A stretch of DNA of 64,000 bases. Source: Mycobacterium vicinigordonae. Its GTDB lineage: Bacteria; Actinomycetota; Actinomycetes; Mycobacteriales; Mycobacteriaceae. The position numbers were made by a program, and so were the translations under genes. The notes under the pieces are model-generated. The model worked only from the letters and a program-made list of their open reading frames with translations. It ran no database searches and was not told the origin of the DNA. This document shows positions 17,355-27,149 of this stretch, piece by piece; position 1 is the stretch's first letter; each line of letters starts with the position of its first letter. Where the stretch lies: the NCBI RefSeq assembly GCF_013466425.1, contig NZ_CP059165.1, positions 2,790,001-2,854,000 of the forward strand, in the 5' to 3' direction.

Positions 17355-18449
17355 TCAGGGGTCGGGCCAGGGTTGCGCGGCGGCTAGCCGGGTTTTGAGC
17401 TCGCCGACCACGGTGCTGATGGCCGCGGCGCTGCCGCCGCCCAGCGGGGCCAGGCTGGCGAAACCATGGGGCAACGCATCGAACTGCCGGTGATGCACGT
17501 CGACGCCGGCGCCACGCAGGGCTTCTGCGTATGCATTGCCCTCGTCGCGCAGCGGATCGAAGCCGGCGGTGAATACTAGAGCGGGTGCCAGTCCGGAGAG
17601 GTCCGCAGCCTGCAGCGGTGACACCCGGGCATCGTCGGCGCTGAGGTCGGCGCCGCCCACATACAACTCGGTGAACCAGTCCACTTCGGCCTTTGAGATG
17701 AAGTACCCGTCGGCGAACAACGAACGCGATCGGGTCTGCGTGGACAGGTCGAGTGCCGGATAGAGCAGCACCTGCAGCGCCGGTTGCGGTAGGCCTTCGT
17801 CGCGGCATCGCTGAGCGACGAGTGCCGCGAGATTGCCGCCTGCGCTGTCGCCTCCGACGCCGATCCGGGCCGGGTCCGCGCCCAACTCGGCCGCATGTTC
17901 ACATGCCCACCGGTAGGCGGCGACGCAGTCGTCGACGGCGGCCGGTGCTTTATGTTCGGGTGCGAGCCGGTAGTCCACTGACAGCACCTGAATTGCGGCG
18001 TCCCGGCATATTATTCGGCACAGGCCGTCGTGAGATTCGATGTCGCCCACGACGAAACCGCCGCCGTGGAAAAACACCAGCAGTGCTGAGGTTTGCGCGC
18101 TTGCCGGCCGGTAGTGCCGGATGCGCAGCGGGCCCGCGGGGCCGGGTATCTCCGCGTCCGTTGTCGCAACGTCGATCTCGGGGGCCATCGCGATGTGCGA
18201 GTCCCGCATTAGCGCGCGGGCGGCTTCCGGATCCCCAGATGCCCCGAGGCCGCCGGTACCGGTACGTCGTTGTGCGGCCAATACCAATTGGACGGTGGGG
18301 TCGAGGGTGTTCCCGTCGAGAGTGATCCGTTTGCCGCCGGACAGCAGAATCTTCAGCCGATCCGGGATCCGCGGCACGATCCGGACGCTCAGGCGCAGCG
18401 CGGCGTTGGTGAGCGCAACTGGGCGGGCTTTGAGACGCCGTTGTGTCAT
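17355..18449 (-). CDS. Alpha/beta hydrolase of the hormone-sensitive lipase family, LipN-like
   Basis: A 364-residue esterase/lipase. The oxyanion-hole motif HGGG lies at 128-131 and the nucleophile in GDSAG at 200-204 (Ser202). Asp is in AGFDPLRDEG and His in LPHGFASL. The region ITLDGNTLDPTVQLVL before the catalytic domain is specific to LipN-type mycobacterial proteins, and length and pattern resemble Rv2970c. The start at 18449 has AAAGGAG at good spacing. It probably hydrolyses short-chain esters. It ends about 250 bp from the convergent SDR gene; that gap shows nothing recognisable. Confidence 0.9.
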   Translation of the reverse strand: MTQRRLKARPVALTNAALRLSVRIVPRIPDRLKILLSGGKRITLDGNTLDPTVQLVLAAQRRTGTGGLGASGDPEAARALMRDSHIAMAPEIDVATTDAEIPGPAGPLRIRHYRPASAQTSALLVFFHGGGFVVGDIESHDGLCRIICRDAAIQVLSVDYRLAPEHKAPAAVDDCVAAYRWACEHAAELGADPARIGVGGDSAGGNLAALVAQRCRDEGLPQPALQVLLYPALDLSTQTRSRSLFADGYFISKAEVDWFTELYVGGADLSADDARVSPLQAADLSGLAPALVFTAGFDPLRDEGNAYAEALRGAGVDVHHRQFDALPHGFASLAPLGGGSAAAISTVVGELKTRLAAAQPWPDP

Positions 18450-18492
18450 GACGGCTCCTTTCGCTTTGATGCTTTCTCCACCCCGTAGCGAC

Positions 18493-18519
18493 ATTATGCG
18501 GAACATATATTTGGTTCAA
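18493..18519 (-). promoter_or_regulatory. Candidate promoter of the LipN-like gene
   Basis: On the minus strand TTGAAC (18519-18514) and CATAAT (18498-18493) lie 15 bp apart, 44 bp upstream of the start codon, in a locally AT-rich patch. The spacing is shorter than ideal. GAAC and GTTC half-sites around ATATAT in the spacer form an imperfect inverted repeat that may be an operator. Confidence 0.35.
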
Positions 18520-18596
18520 GGGGGCGCCACGATCATGTCCGGCAGTCCGGCTGAATCAATCCAACTCGCCGGTTTCCCGCCCGGGGCGCCGTCCCG

Positions 18597-20321
18597 TTAT
18601 CCGCAGCGCAGGATCGCCACCGAATGTCCGGGTAGCCGGATCGCTTGAATTCCGACTTCGGGCGCGTCCCATGCCAGCACCGATTCGCCGTTCACCGGCA
18701 CCTGCGCCGGCGCGGTCCCGAGATTGCAGGCGATCGCCAGGGTGTTGCGCCGCAGCACAATCCAGCGCTGCTCTTCGTCATAGTCGACGAGCAGATGGTC
18801 AAGCCAAGGATCGCAAAGGTCAGGCTCGTTGTGCCGCAATGCAATAAGTTCCCGGTAGAACTGCAAGAGCCTCGCGTGCTCGCCGGTACCGAGTTCAGAC
18901 CAGTCCAATTTGGAACGCTGGAAGGTCTGCGGGTCCTGTGGGTCGGGGATGTCGTCGGCGTTCCAGCCGTGTTCGGCGAACTCCGCTCGGCGTCCGTCCC
19001 GGGTGGCCTGGGCCAGCTCGGGCTCTGGATGGGAACTGAAGAATTGGAACGGGCTCGAGGCCCCCCACTCCTCACCCATGAAAAGCATTGTAGTGTAGGG
19101 TGATCCGAGCACCAGAGCAGCTTTGATGGCGAGTTGCCCGGCCGCTAGGTTTTGCGACGGACGATCTCCTAGCGCGCGATTGCCGACTTGGTCGTGGGTG
19201 CAGGTATAAGCCAGTAGCCTGGTCGCTGGCACCAGCCTGGTGTTGAGGGGGCGGCCGTGGCGGCGGCGCCGGAACGACGAATAGGTTCCGGCGTGGAAGA
19301 AGCCGTGGCGCAGCGTCTCCGCGAGTACGGCGAGCGACCCGAAATCGCGGTAGTAGCCTTGCCGCTCGCCGGATACGGCGGTATGGACGGCGTGGTGGAT
19401 GTCATCGTCCCATTGCGCGGTGAGACCGAAGCCGCCCGCATCACGCGGCAGGATCAGGCGCTGGTCGTTGAGGTCGCTCTCGGCAATCAGCGCCAGTGGA
19501 CGGTCCAATTGCTGTGCTAGCCACTCGGTCTCGGTGGCCAGCTCTTCGAGAATGTGTACGGCGGTGGTGTCCACCAGTGCGTGCACCGCATCCAGTCGCA
19601 GGCCGTCGGCGTGGAAGTCGCGCATCCAGCGCAACGCGCAGCCGATGATGTAGCGGCGCACCTCGTCGGAGTCGGCGTCGGCGATGTTGATGCCTTCACC
19701 CCAGGGGTTGCTGGCCGAGGACAGGTACGGGCCGAACCGGGGCAGGTAGCTGCCCGAGGGGCCAAGGTGGTTGAAGACCGCGTCGATCAACACGGCCAAA
19801 CCCTTTGCGTGGCAAGCGTCGACGAATTCCACGAGGCCGTCGGGACCGCCGTAGGGTTCGTGCACGCTGTACCACAGCACCCCGTCGTACCCCCAGCCGT
19901 GGCTGCCGGCGAAGGAGTTGACGGGCATCAGCTCGATGACGTCGACGCCGAGATCGACCAAGTAATCCAGCTTTTCGATGGCGGCAGCGAAGGTACCGGC
20001 CGGCGTAAAGGTGCCGACATGCAATTCATAGATCACCGCGCCCTCGACGGATCTGCCCACCCAGTCGGCGTCGGTCCAGGTGGCAGCGCCTGGATCCCAC
20101 AACTGTGAGCGCTCGTGGACGCCGTCGGGCTGCCGTGCCGAGCGCGGGTCGGGCAACACGGTGGGGTCGTCGTCGAGCAGGAATCCGTAGCGCGCAGCGG
20201 TCGGCGCGTCGATGGTCGCGTGCCACCAGCCGTCGTCGGCGCGGGTCATGGCGTGCACGTTGCCCTCGACGTCGAGGCGAACCACCTCGGGTCTGGGCGC
20301 CCACACCCGGAACTCAGCCAC
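18597..20321 (-). CDS. treZ: Maltooligosyl trehalose trehalohydrolase TreZ
   Basis: A 574-residue GH13 enzyme that cleaves terminal trehalose from maltooligosyl-trehalose, the last step of the TreX-TreY-TreZ route from glycogen. An N-terminal CBM48-like domain (MAEFRVWAPRPEVVRLDV) precedes the barrel. The nucleophile Asp lies in GLRLDAVHALVD, the acid Glu in LIAESDLND and the third Asp in THDQVGNRA. Length is close to Rv1562c (about 580). Its start overlaps the treY stop by 8 bp, showing operon coupling. Cytosolic. Confidence 0.97.
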   Translation of the reverse strand: MAEFRVWAPRPEVVRLDVEGNVHAMTRADDGWWHATIDAPTAARYGFLLDDDPTVLPDPRSARQPDGVHERSQLWDPGAATWTDADWVGRSVEGAVIYELHVGTFTPAGTFAAAIEKLDYLVDLGVDVIELMPVNSFAGSHGWGYDGVLWYSVHEPYGGPDGLVEFVDACHAKGLAVLIDAVFNHLGPSGSYLPRFGPYLSSASNPWGEGINIADADSDEVRRYIIGCALRWMRDFHADGLRLDAVHALVDTTAVHILEELATETEWLAQQLDRPLALIAESDLNDQRLILPRDAGGFGLTAQWDDDIHHAVHTAVSGERQGYYRDFGSLAVLAETLRHGFFHAGTYSSFRRRRHGRPLNTRLVPATRLLAYTCTHDQVGNRALGDRPSQNLAAGQLAIKAALVLGSPYTTMLFMGEEWGASSPFQFFSSHPEPELAQATRDGRRAEFAEHGWNADDIPDPQDPQTFQRSKLDWSELGTGEHARLLQFYRELIALRHNEPDLCDPWLDHLLVDYDEEQRWIVLRRNTLAIACNLGTAPAQVPVNGESVLAWDAPEVGIQAIRLPGHSVAILRCG

Positions 20322-22614
20322 GATCGCGCTCCATCAGCACTACCGGCAGGTCGGAGAACAACTGCGCGGCCGAGGTGGGTCCGCTTGCCATGGCACCGGT
20401 CAACCGGTCGGTCCAGGAACCCTCGGGCAGTGGCAACACCGTGTCGCCCCAACCCGCGTCGGCCAGGCGCACCGTCCACCGGGTGACCGCAACCAGGATG
20501 TCGGGGCCGCGCCGGAACGCCACGACATGATCGGCGGACCGCCCAGCGGCTGGCACTGGCACGTAATCGCCGTGTAGGAAGTCGTTCGGACGGGTGCGCC
20601 GCAGCCGCAACGCAGTGGTGACAACCCGAATCTTGGGATGCCGCAGTTCTTCTAGCGCCTTCCTCCGGGCCGAGTAGTCGACGTTGCGGCGGTTGTCCGG
20701 GTCCACCAAGCTGTCATCCCACAACTCGGTGCCCTGATAGACATCAGGGATACCGGGCACCGTCAGCGCAAGTAGTTTCTGACCCAGCGCGTCACTGGCG
20801 GCGTGCGGGTTGAGCTGGCCCACAAGCTTGGTCAGCTCGCCGGCAACCGGACCGTCCAGCACGGCGTCGATCCAGCGGTGCACTGCGTCCTCGAACTCGG
20901 TGTCCGGGTCGTTCCACGTGGTGTGCCACGCGGCTTCCCGGATGGCCTTCTCGGCGTAGCCATGTAGCCGTTGCCGCAGCTCACCGCTGACTTCACCGCT
21001 GACCGGCCAGACACCGAAGATGTTCTGCCACAGGAACTGTCCGGTGGCGGGGTCGGGCGAGGGTGCGTGATTCTCCCAACGGGAGACGAACTCCGTCCAC
21101 AACGACGGCACCTGCGAGAGCACCCCGATGCGGGCGCGCACGTCCTCGGCGCGCTTGGTGTCGTGAGTGGTCAATGTCGTCATGGCCGCGGGCCACAGTC
21201 GGGCGCGGGTGGCTGCCCTCTGATGGAACTCCGCGGCCCCGACGCCGAACCGGTGCGGTTCGCCACCGACCTCGTTGAGCGACACCAGTCGCGCGTCGCG
21301 GTAGAACAGGCAGTCCTCTACCGCCTTGGCGGTCACCGCCCCGCAGAGTTGCTGCAGCCGGGTAGCGGGCTCGCCGCCACGGGCCAGCGCGGTGGTCAAC
21401 ACCTCGAGGGCGGGCCCGTATTCTGGTTGCGCCGCCTCAGTTTTCGCCAAGGCAGTGGGTAGGATCGCGGCCAGACCGCGGTAGTCGCAGCGGTAGACGT
21501 CGATGTGTGTCAACAAGGCCGCGATCGCCTCCGGCAGCAACGGGTCGTCGGTGCCGGCGGTGGCCACGATGCTGCGGCGCAGCCGGGCCAGCTCGCTGGC
21601 GAGCGTGTCGGTCGCGGCACGGATCTTGAGCTCGGACAACATATTCGGCATCGCCGCATAGTCCAGGCCGGTGGATTCCACCAGCGCTGTGAGTGTTGGT
21701 GCGCCAGCGGGGTCGACGAACAGCCCGCCCACCTCCCGCAGCACGTCGTAGCCGGTGGTCCCGGCGACCAGCAGGGTGGGTTCCAGGGCCTCGTCGACGG
21801 CCAGGATCTTTTCGATCACGATCCAGGCCTGTGGTCCCACAAGTTCGCGTAGCCACGCCAAATATCCTGCCGGATCGGATAATCCGTCCGGATGATCGAT
21901 CCGGACACCGTCGACCAGCTCCTCGCGTACCCAGCGGGCTACCTCGGCGTGGCTGGCGTCGAAGACCGCGCGGTCTTCCTGACGCAACCCCGCCAGCGAG
22001 GTGATGGAGAAGAATCGACGATAACCGCATACACCGTTGCGCCAGCCCACCAGCCGGTAATGCTGGCGGTCATGCACTTGCGGTCCGCTGCCGCCCCCGG
22101 TGCCGGGCGCGATCGGCAGCGCCAGGTCACCCAGCCGCAGCAGGTCACCGTCCGCGTCCAGATCGGCGACGTCGTCGTCGGAACCCAACAGCGGCAGCAC
22201 GATTCGCCCCGCATCGTCCAGTGACCAGTCGATGTCGAAGAACTCCGCGTACGATGACTCCCGCCCGTGCCGCAGTACATCCCACCACCAGGCGTTCTGC
22301 GCGGGCTTGTCGATGCCGACATGATTGGGCACCACGTCGACGACCAGGCCCATGCCGCGGTCTCGCGCCGCGGCCGCCAACCGCGCCAGCGCGTCAGGGC
22401 CGCCGAGTTCGTCTGACACTGTGGTGGGGTCGGTAACGTCGTAACCGTGCGAGGATCCCTCAACCGCGGTCAGGATGGGGGACAGGTACAAATGCGACAC
22501 CCCGAGGCGGTCAAGGTAGTCCAGTAGGTTCTCGGCGTTAGCGAGAGTGAATGCGAAACCGCTGGATGCGCCACGAAGCTGCAACCGGTAGGTTGACGTT
22601 ATCGGAAAAACCAT
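20314..22614 (-). CDS. treY: Maltooligosyl trehalose synthase TreY
   Basis: A 766-residue GH13 intramolecular transglycosylase that turns the reducing-end alpha-1,4 bond of maltooligosaccharides into alpha,alpha-1,1. It opens with ITSTYRLQL and HLYLSPILTAVEGSSHGYDVTDPT, strong TreY markers. The nucleophile is in GVRIDHPDGLSDP, the acid Glu in AWIVIEKIL and Asp in TTHDTKRAEDVRAR. The ATG at 22614 lies 3 bp from the treX stop. Confidence 0.97.
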   Translation of the reverse strand: MVFPITSTYRLQLRGASSGFAFTLANAENLLDYLDRLGVSHLYLSPILTAVEGSSHGYDVTDPTTVSDELGGPDALARLAAAARDRGMGLVVDVVPNHVGIDKPAQNAWWWDVLRHGRESSYAEFFDIDWSLDDAGRIVLPLLGSDDDVADLDADGDLLRLGDLALPIAPGTGGGSGPQVHDRQHYRLVGWRNGVCGYRRFFSITSLAGLRQEDRAVFDASHAEVARWVREELVDGVRIDHPDGLSDPAGYLAWLRELVGPQAWIVIEKILAVDEALEPTLLVAGTTGYDVLREVGGLFVDPAGAPTLTALVESTGLDYAAMPNMLSELKIRAATDTLASELARLRRSIVATAGTDDPLLPEAIAALLTHIDVYRCDYRGLAAILPTALAKTEAAQPEYGPALEVLTTALARGGEPATRLQQLCGAVTAKAVEDCLFYRDARLVSLNEVGGEPHRFGVGAAEFHQRAATRARLWPAAMTTLTTHDTKRAEDVRARIGVLSQVPSLWTEFVSRWENHAPSPDPATGQFLWQNIFGVWPVSGEVSGELRQRLHGYAEKAIREAAWHTTWNDPDTEFEDAVHRWIDAVLDGPVAGELTKLVGQLNPHAASDALGQKLLALTVPGIPDVYQGTELWDDSLVDPDNRRNVDYSARRKALEELRHPKIRVVTTALRLRRTRPNDFLHGDYVPVPAAGRSADHVVAFRRGPDILVAVTRWTVRLADAGWGDTVLPLPEGSWTDRLTGAMASGPTSAAQLFSDLPVVLMERDRG

Positions 22615-22617
22615 GCG

Positions 22618-24813
22618 TCACAAAGTCTTACGAAGTAAGAATACAGAGCGGCCCGGTACGGCGAGTTTCTCGCCGTGCTTGACGAACCGCTCCTCGCCGC
22701 CGGTGGGGTGGGTGGTGTCCAGCTCCACGGTCCACGTTGTCGCGTAGTCCTCGCGCGGCATGACGAAGACGACCTCCCCGTCGTGGGCGTTGAAGCATAG
22801 TAGGAACGAGTCGTCGACCACGCGTTCGCCGCGTCGGTTGGGTTCGGCCAGTGCCTGACCGTCCAGGAACACCGCGATCGACTTGCCGAAGTAATTGTCC
22901 CAATCTTGCGCGGTCATCTCCGCACCCGCAGGTGTCAGCCAGGCGACGTCGTGCACCTCGGTGGTGCCCGGGACCGGTTGCCCTTTGAGGAAGCGCCGGC
23001 GCCGAAACACCGGATGCTTCTTACGCAGCGCGGTGACTTTGCGCGCGAAGGCCAGCTGGTCTGAATTCTTCTCGACCAAAGACCAATCCATCCAAGATAA
23101 TTCGGAGTCTTGGCAGTACACATTGTTGTTGCCCAGCTGGGTGCGCCCAATCTCGTCGCCGTGGGAGATCATCGGGGTGCCCTGGCTAACCATCAGTGTC
23201 GTCCAGAAGTTGCGCATCTGCCGGCAACGCAGCTCCTTGATGTCCGGGTCGTCGGTGGGTCCTTCGACGCCGCAATTCCAGGATCGGTTGTGGCTTTCGC
23301 CGTCGCGGTTGTCCTCGCCGTTGGCGGCATTGTGTTTCTCGTTGTAAGACACCAGGTCCTGCATGGTGAAGCCGTCGTGAGCGGTGACGAAGTTGATGCT
23401 GGCGCTGGGGCGGCGGCCGGTGGCGGCATACAAGTCCGACGACCCGGTCAACCGGGACGCGAACTCGCCCAGGGTCGCGGGCTCACCCCGCCAGTAATCG
23501 CGCACAGTGTCGCGGTATTTCCCATTCCACTCGGTCCACAAACCTGGGAAGTTGCCGACCTGGTAGCCGCCTTCACCCACATCCCACGGCTCGGCGATCA
23601 GCTTGACCTGGCTGACCACCGGGTCCTGTTGCACCAGGTCGAAAAATGCCGACAAGCGGTCGACGTCGTAGAACTCGCGGGCCAGGGTGGCGGCCAGATC
23701 GAAACGGAATCCGTCGACGTGCATATCGAGCACCCAGTAGCGCAGCGAGTCCATGATTAGCTGCAAGGTGTGCGGGTGCCGGACGTTAAGGCTGTTGCCG
23801 GTGCCGGTGAAGTCCTTGTAGTGCCGCAGATCTCCGTCGACAAGCCGGTAGTAGGCGGCGTTGTCGATGCCGCGGAAGTTGATGGTCGGGCCGAGGTGGT
23901 TTCCCTCGGCGGTGTGGTTGTAAACCACGTCCAGGATCACCTCGATGCCGGCCTCGTGGAAGGAGCGCACCATCGCCTTGAACTCGGCAACCGCACCACC
24001 CGGTTTGCGCGTGGCGGCGTACTGGTAATGCGGTGCGAGGAAGCCGAATGTGTTGTAACCCCAGTAGTTTCGCAGACCGAGGTCGACGAGCCGATGATCG
24101 TGCATGAACTGATGCACGGGCATCAGTTCGATGGCGGTGACGTTCAACGACTTGAGGTGGTCGACGATGACCGGATGCGCCAGCCCCGCGTAGGTGCCGC
24201 GCAGTTCGTGCGGCACGCCCGGGTGTGTTTGCGTCATGCCCTTGACGTGGGCCTCGTAGATTATGGTCTCGTGATACGGCGTGCAGGGTGCGCGGTCTGA
24301 GGCCCAGTCGAAGAACGGGTTGATCACCACGCTGGTCATCGTGTGTCCCAGGGAGTCCACCATCGGTGGGATTCCGGTCTCCGAAGGGTCCTGGGCCGCA
24401 ACCTCCAGGTCGTAGGAGAACAGCGCCTGAGTGAATTGGAAGTCGCCGACGAAGGACTTGCCGTACGGGTCGAGCAGCAGCTTGCTCGGATCACAACGGT
24501 GCCCGGCAGCCGGGTCGAACGGGCCGTGCACCCGAAACCCGTAGCGCTGCCCTGGGGTAACTGCTGGCAGATAGCAATGCCATAGGTAGCCGTCGACCTC
24601 GTCGAGGTTGATTCGGGTCTCGGTGCCGTCGCGGGCGATCAGGCACAACTCCACCTTGTCGGCAACCTCGGAGAACAGCGAAAAGTTGGTACCGGCACCG
24701 TCATACGTGGCCCCCATCGGAAACGGCGCGCCGGGCCACACCGCAGCCACCGAGGGCGAGTCCTCGGCACCGTCGAATGCTTTGTCGGTCCCTTGCTCGG
24801 TCCCAGCCATCAC
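22618..24813 (-). CDS. treX: Glycogen debranching enzyme TreX
   Basis: A 731-residue isoamylase-type GH13 enzyme that removes alpha-1,6 branches so TreY and TreZ can act. A CBM48 domain is at about 30-130 (PMGATYDGAGTNFSLFSEVADKVELCL). The barrel nucleophile is in VDGFRFDLAATL, the acid Glu in LIAEPWDVGEGGYQVGNFP and Asp in VTAHDGFTMQDLVSYN. It is the first gene of the treX-treY-treZ operon. Two ATGs in tandem (24813, 24810) are both possible. Upstream are 92 bp to the acyltransferase stop. Confidence 0.97.
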   Translation of the reverse strand: MMAGTEQGTDKAFDGAEDSPSVAAVWPGAPFPMGATYDGAGTNFSLFSEVADKVELCLIARDGTETRINLDEVDGYLWHCYLPAVTPGQRYGFRVHGPFDPAAGHRCDPSKLLLDPYGKSFVGDFQFTQALFSYDLEVAAQDPSETGIPPMVDSLGHTMTSVVINPFFDWASDRAPCTPYHETIIYEAHVKGMTQTHPGVPHELRGTYAGLAHPVIVDHLKSLNVTAIELMPVHQFMHDHRLVDLGLRNYWGYNTFGFLAPHYQYAATRKPGGAVAEFKAMVRSFHEAGIEVILDVVYNHTAEGNHLGPTINFRGIDNAAYYRLVDGDLRHYKDFTGTGNSLNVRHPHTLQLIMDSLRYWVLDMHVDGFRFDLAATLAREFYDVDRLSAFFDLVQQDPVVSQVKLIAEPWDVGEGGYQVGNFPGLWTEWNGKYRDTVRDYWRGEPATLGEFASRLTGSSDLYAATGRRPSASINFVTAHDGFTMQDLVSYNEKHNAANGEDNRDGESHNRSWNCGVEGPTDDPDIKELRCRQMRNFWTTLMVSQGTPMISHGDEIGRTQLGNNNVYCQDSELSWMDWSLVEKNSDQLAFARKVTALRKKHPVFRRRRFLKGQPVPGTTEVHDVAWLTPAGAEMTAQDWDNYFGKSIAVFLDGQALAEPNRRGERVVDDSFLLCFNAHDGEVVFVMPREDYATTWTVELDTTHPTGGEERFVKHGEKLAVPGRSVFLLRKTL

Positions 24814-24905
24814 TCGACCTTAACGGTGCGCCTGCCGTGCCGTCGCCGAGAGCGACGGCGCCGCCGAATTGGAGCCGGATCTCACAGTCCCCTTACCCGG
24901 CCGGC

Positions 24906-27062
24906 CTACCACCAGCCGGTGGCTGCCGCGATCTGCCGACCCAGCTCGGGCGCCAGGGTGCGCATGTACGTCGGAGTCAGGTGATGCGGGTCACGGTAGA
25001 TCAAAACATTCCCCTCGGCCGCCTGGCAGAGGTCGGGCCGGCAGATGGCATCGGACAGGTCAAGCGGCTTGAGCAGCGGAAACTGCCCGACGAAATCCAA
25101 CGTGGTGTTGTGATCGGAGAGCAGGTCGGACCGCTTGATCCCGCAGGATGCCGGAGTGCCGTCCTTGGCCAGGCAGTCGGCCGGGTTGAACGGCTGGCCG
25201 TCCTTGACCAGCCACGGCGTGTCCCGGACACCCAGAATTGGAATATTGTTGTCGGACAACGTTTTCCAAATCCCGATGTAGGTCGCCGGCATCACGTCGC
25301 CGGGCTTGATGTTCCACGGCCGCGTGGTGGTGGTGAACACGTAGTCGGGACGGTCGGCGACCAGCTTGGCCATCGTTGTCTCCACCCACTGCCGGCATTG
25401 TGGATAAGGCGCGTTGTTGCCCATGATCAGCGGCACCTGTTCGGTGGATAGCGCGCAGCCCATCTTCAGGTAGGTCACCACCCGGAAGTGGTGCAGGCGG
25501 CCAAGCAGATCGAGGGCGGTTAGCCAGTGCTCGGCGTGTGAACCGCCGGCCAGCGCTATGGTGCGCGGCGCGTCGGTATCTCCGTAGGTGCAGTTCACCA
25601 CCGCCGGGTTAACGAAATCGCTGATGCAGCCGTCCCGGGTGGAGGCCGGCAGGTCCTCTTTGACTTCGAGCACGGTCGGCCGCATGCGCAGGCTGGGCAC
25701 CCGTACGTGTTGGGTGAGTGCGCGGGCACCGGGGTAGTCGACGGCGCTGAGGCCGCTGAGTTCTTTGCCCGAGGCGCGTTCGACGATGAGGTGCTCACGC
25801 CAGGTGAAGGAGGTCGCGGTCAACGTCACGGCCAGCAACGCGACCGCCGACCCCAGCGCGATCGTCGGCCGGCGCAGCCGCTGCCGCCAGGGGATCGGTG
25901 TGGCCGGTTGTGCGGAGGCGCGATAGCGCAGCGGGTCCTCGACCTGACGGGTGGTCACGTAGGCGAGCACTCCGGACACCAGCAGGACGCCCATGCCCTC
26001 GACGAAATTGACGTGCTTGTGGCCGGTGTAGGACAGCCAGAAGATGAGTAACGGCCAATGCCACAAATACAGCGAGTAGGCGATTGCCCCGAGGGTGAAT
26101 AGCGGGCCGACGGCAAGCAGCCGGTTGGGCAGCGGCATGCGGTCGCGGGTGTCGGCCCGGGCCGCCATGTTGGCCCCGGCCAGGATCATCAGCATGGTGG
26201 CGCCCACCGGCACCAGCGCCCACGGGCCCGGGAACTCTTCGACGCCGTCGATCAACGCGCCGCAGGACAGGATCGCCGCCAACGCCACCGTGGCGAGAAT
26301 CGTCCGAAGCCACATCGGCCAGCGGATGTAGGGCACCAAGGCGCCCACCAGCGCGCCCAGCAACAACTCCCAGCCGCGGGCGAAGGTGTTGTAGTACGCA
26401 GTCGGCTGATAGTTCTGGTGAGCGACGATCGCGTAGCAGAAGGACGCCACCGTCAGCGCGCTCAGCAGCACCACGAACAGTGTCCTCAGGTGCCTGCCCA
26501 GCACGTCCCGGAACAAGTAGGCGCAGCCGCCGACTAGGACCAGGAACGCGACGTAGAACTGGCCTTGTACCGACATAGACCAGATGTGCTGTAGCGGGCT
26601 GACAGCTTCGCCGGCGCGCAGATAATCCGCTGCCGAGTTGGCCAGTTCCCAATTCTGGTAGTAGCCCAGACTCGCCAGGCTCTGATCGGCGAACGTCTCC
26701 CACCGGGTCTCGGGCTGTACCAGCACAGTCAGCAGCGCGCATCCGGCGAGCACCACGATGAGGGCGGGCAACAGCCGGCGGACCAGCCGGACGAACTCGG
26801 TCGGCACCGACAGCGAACCACCGAGACCAGCGCGCAGGATCTTGCCGCCGAAGAAGAAGCCGGACAACGCCAGGAAGACGTCCACGCCACCGGACACCCG
26901 ACCGAACCAGATGTGGAAGACGGCCACGAGCAGGATCGCGATACCGCGCAGGCCGTCGAGATCGTGTCGGTAGAAGCCCGACGCGCGCGTGCCCATCCCA
27001 CCCGGATCCCGCAGGCTGGGCCGGGTCTCGCTAGCTGGTGAAGGCGGTGGTGAGGTCGTCAT
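24906..27062 (-). CDS. Membrane acyltransferase (AT3) with C-terminal SGNH domain, Rv1565c-like
   Basis: 718 residues. The N-terminal half is an acyltransferase-3 membrane domain: RHDLDGLRGIAILLVAVFHIWFGRVSGGVDVFLALSGFF followed by about ten hydrophobic segments to roughly 400. The C-terminal half is an extracytoplasmic SGNH domain, with GGSHAEHW near 502 holding the nucleophile Ser and DPHHLTPTYMRTLAPEL near 690 holding the Asp/His pair. Such proteins O-acylate cell-envelope polysaccharides or lipids; the acceptor here is unknown. ATG 27062 gives MTTSPPPSPASETRPS; earlier in-frame codons are less likely. Matches Rv1565c in length and layout. Confidence 0.93.
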   Translation of the reverse strand: MTTSPPPSPASETRPSLRDPGGMGTRASGFYRHDLDGLRGIAILLVAVFHIWFGRVSGGVDVFLALSGFFFGGKILRAGLGGSLSVPTEFVRLVRRLLPALIVVLAGCALLTVLVQPETRWETFADQSLASLGYYQNWELANSAADYLRAGEAVSPLQHIWSMSVQGQFYVAFLVLVGGCAYLFRDVLGRHLRTLFVVLLSALTVASFCYAIVAHQNYQPTAYYNTFARGWELLLGALVGALVPYIRWPMWLRTILATVALAAILSCGALIDGVEEFPGPWALVPVGATMLMILAGANMAARADTRDRMPLPNRLLAVGPLFTLGAIAYSLYLWHWPLLIFWLSYTGHKHVNFVEGMGVLLVSGVLAYVTTRQVEDPLRYRASAQPATPIPWRQRLRRPTIALGSAVALLAVTLTATSFTWREHLIVERASGKELSGLSAVDYPGARALTQHVRVPSLRMRPTVLEVKEDLPASTRDGCISDFVNPAVVNCTYGDTDAPRTIALAGGSHAEHWLTALDLLGRLHHFRVVTYLKMGCALSTEQVPLIMGNNAPYPQCRQWVETTMAKLVADRPDYVFTTTTRPWNIKPGDVMPATYIGIWKTLSDNNIPILGVRDTPWLVKDGQPFNPADCLAKDGTPASCGIKRSDLLSDHNTTLDFVGQFPLLKPLDLSDAICRPDLCQAAEGNVLIYRDPHHLTPTYMRTLAPELGRQIAAATGWW

Positions 27063-27149
27063 GGTCACCGCCAACTTACCCAAAACCGCCACCCGCTCCG
27101 CGTTGTCCGCGCCGGAGCAAGTGGCGGTCGGGGGATTACCGTGCAGCGA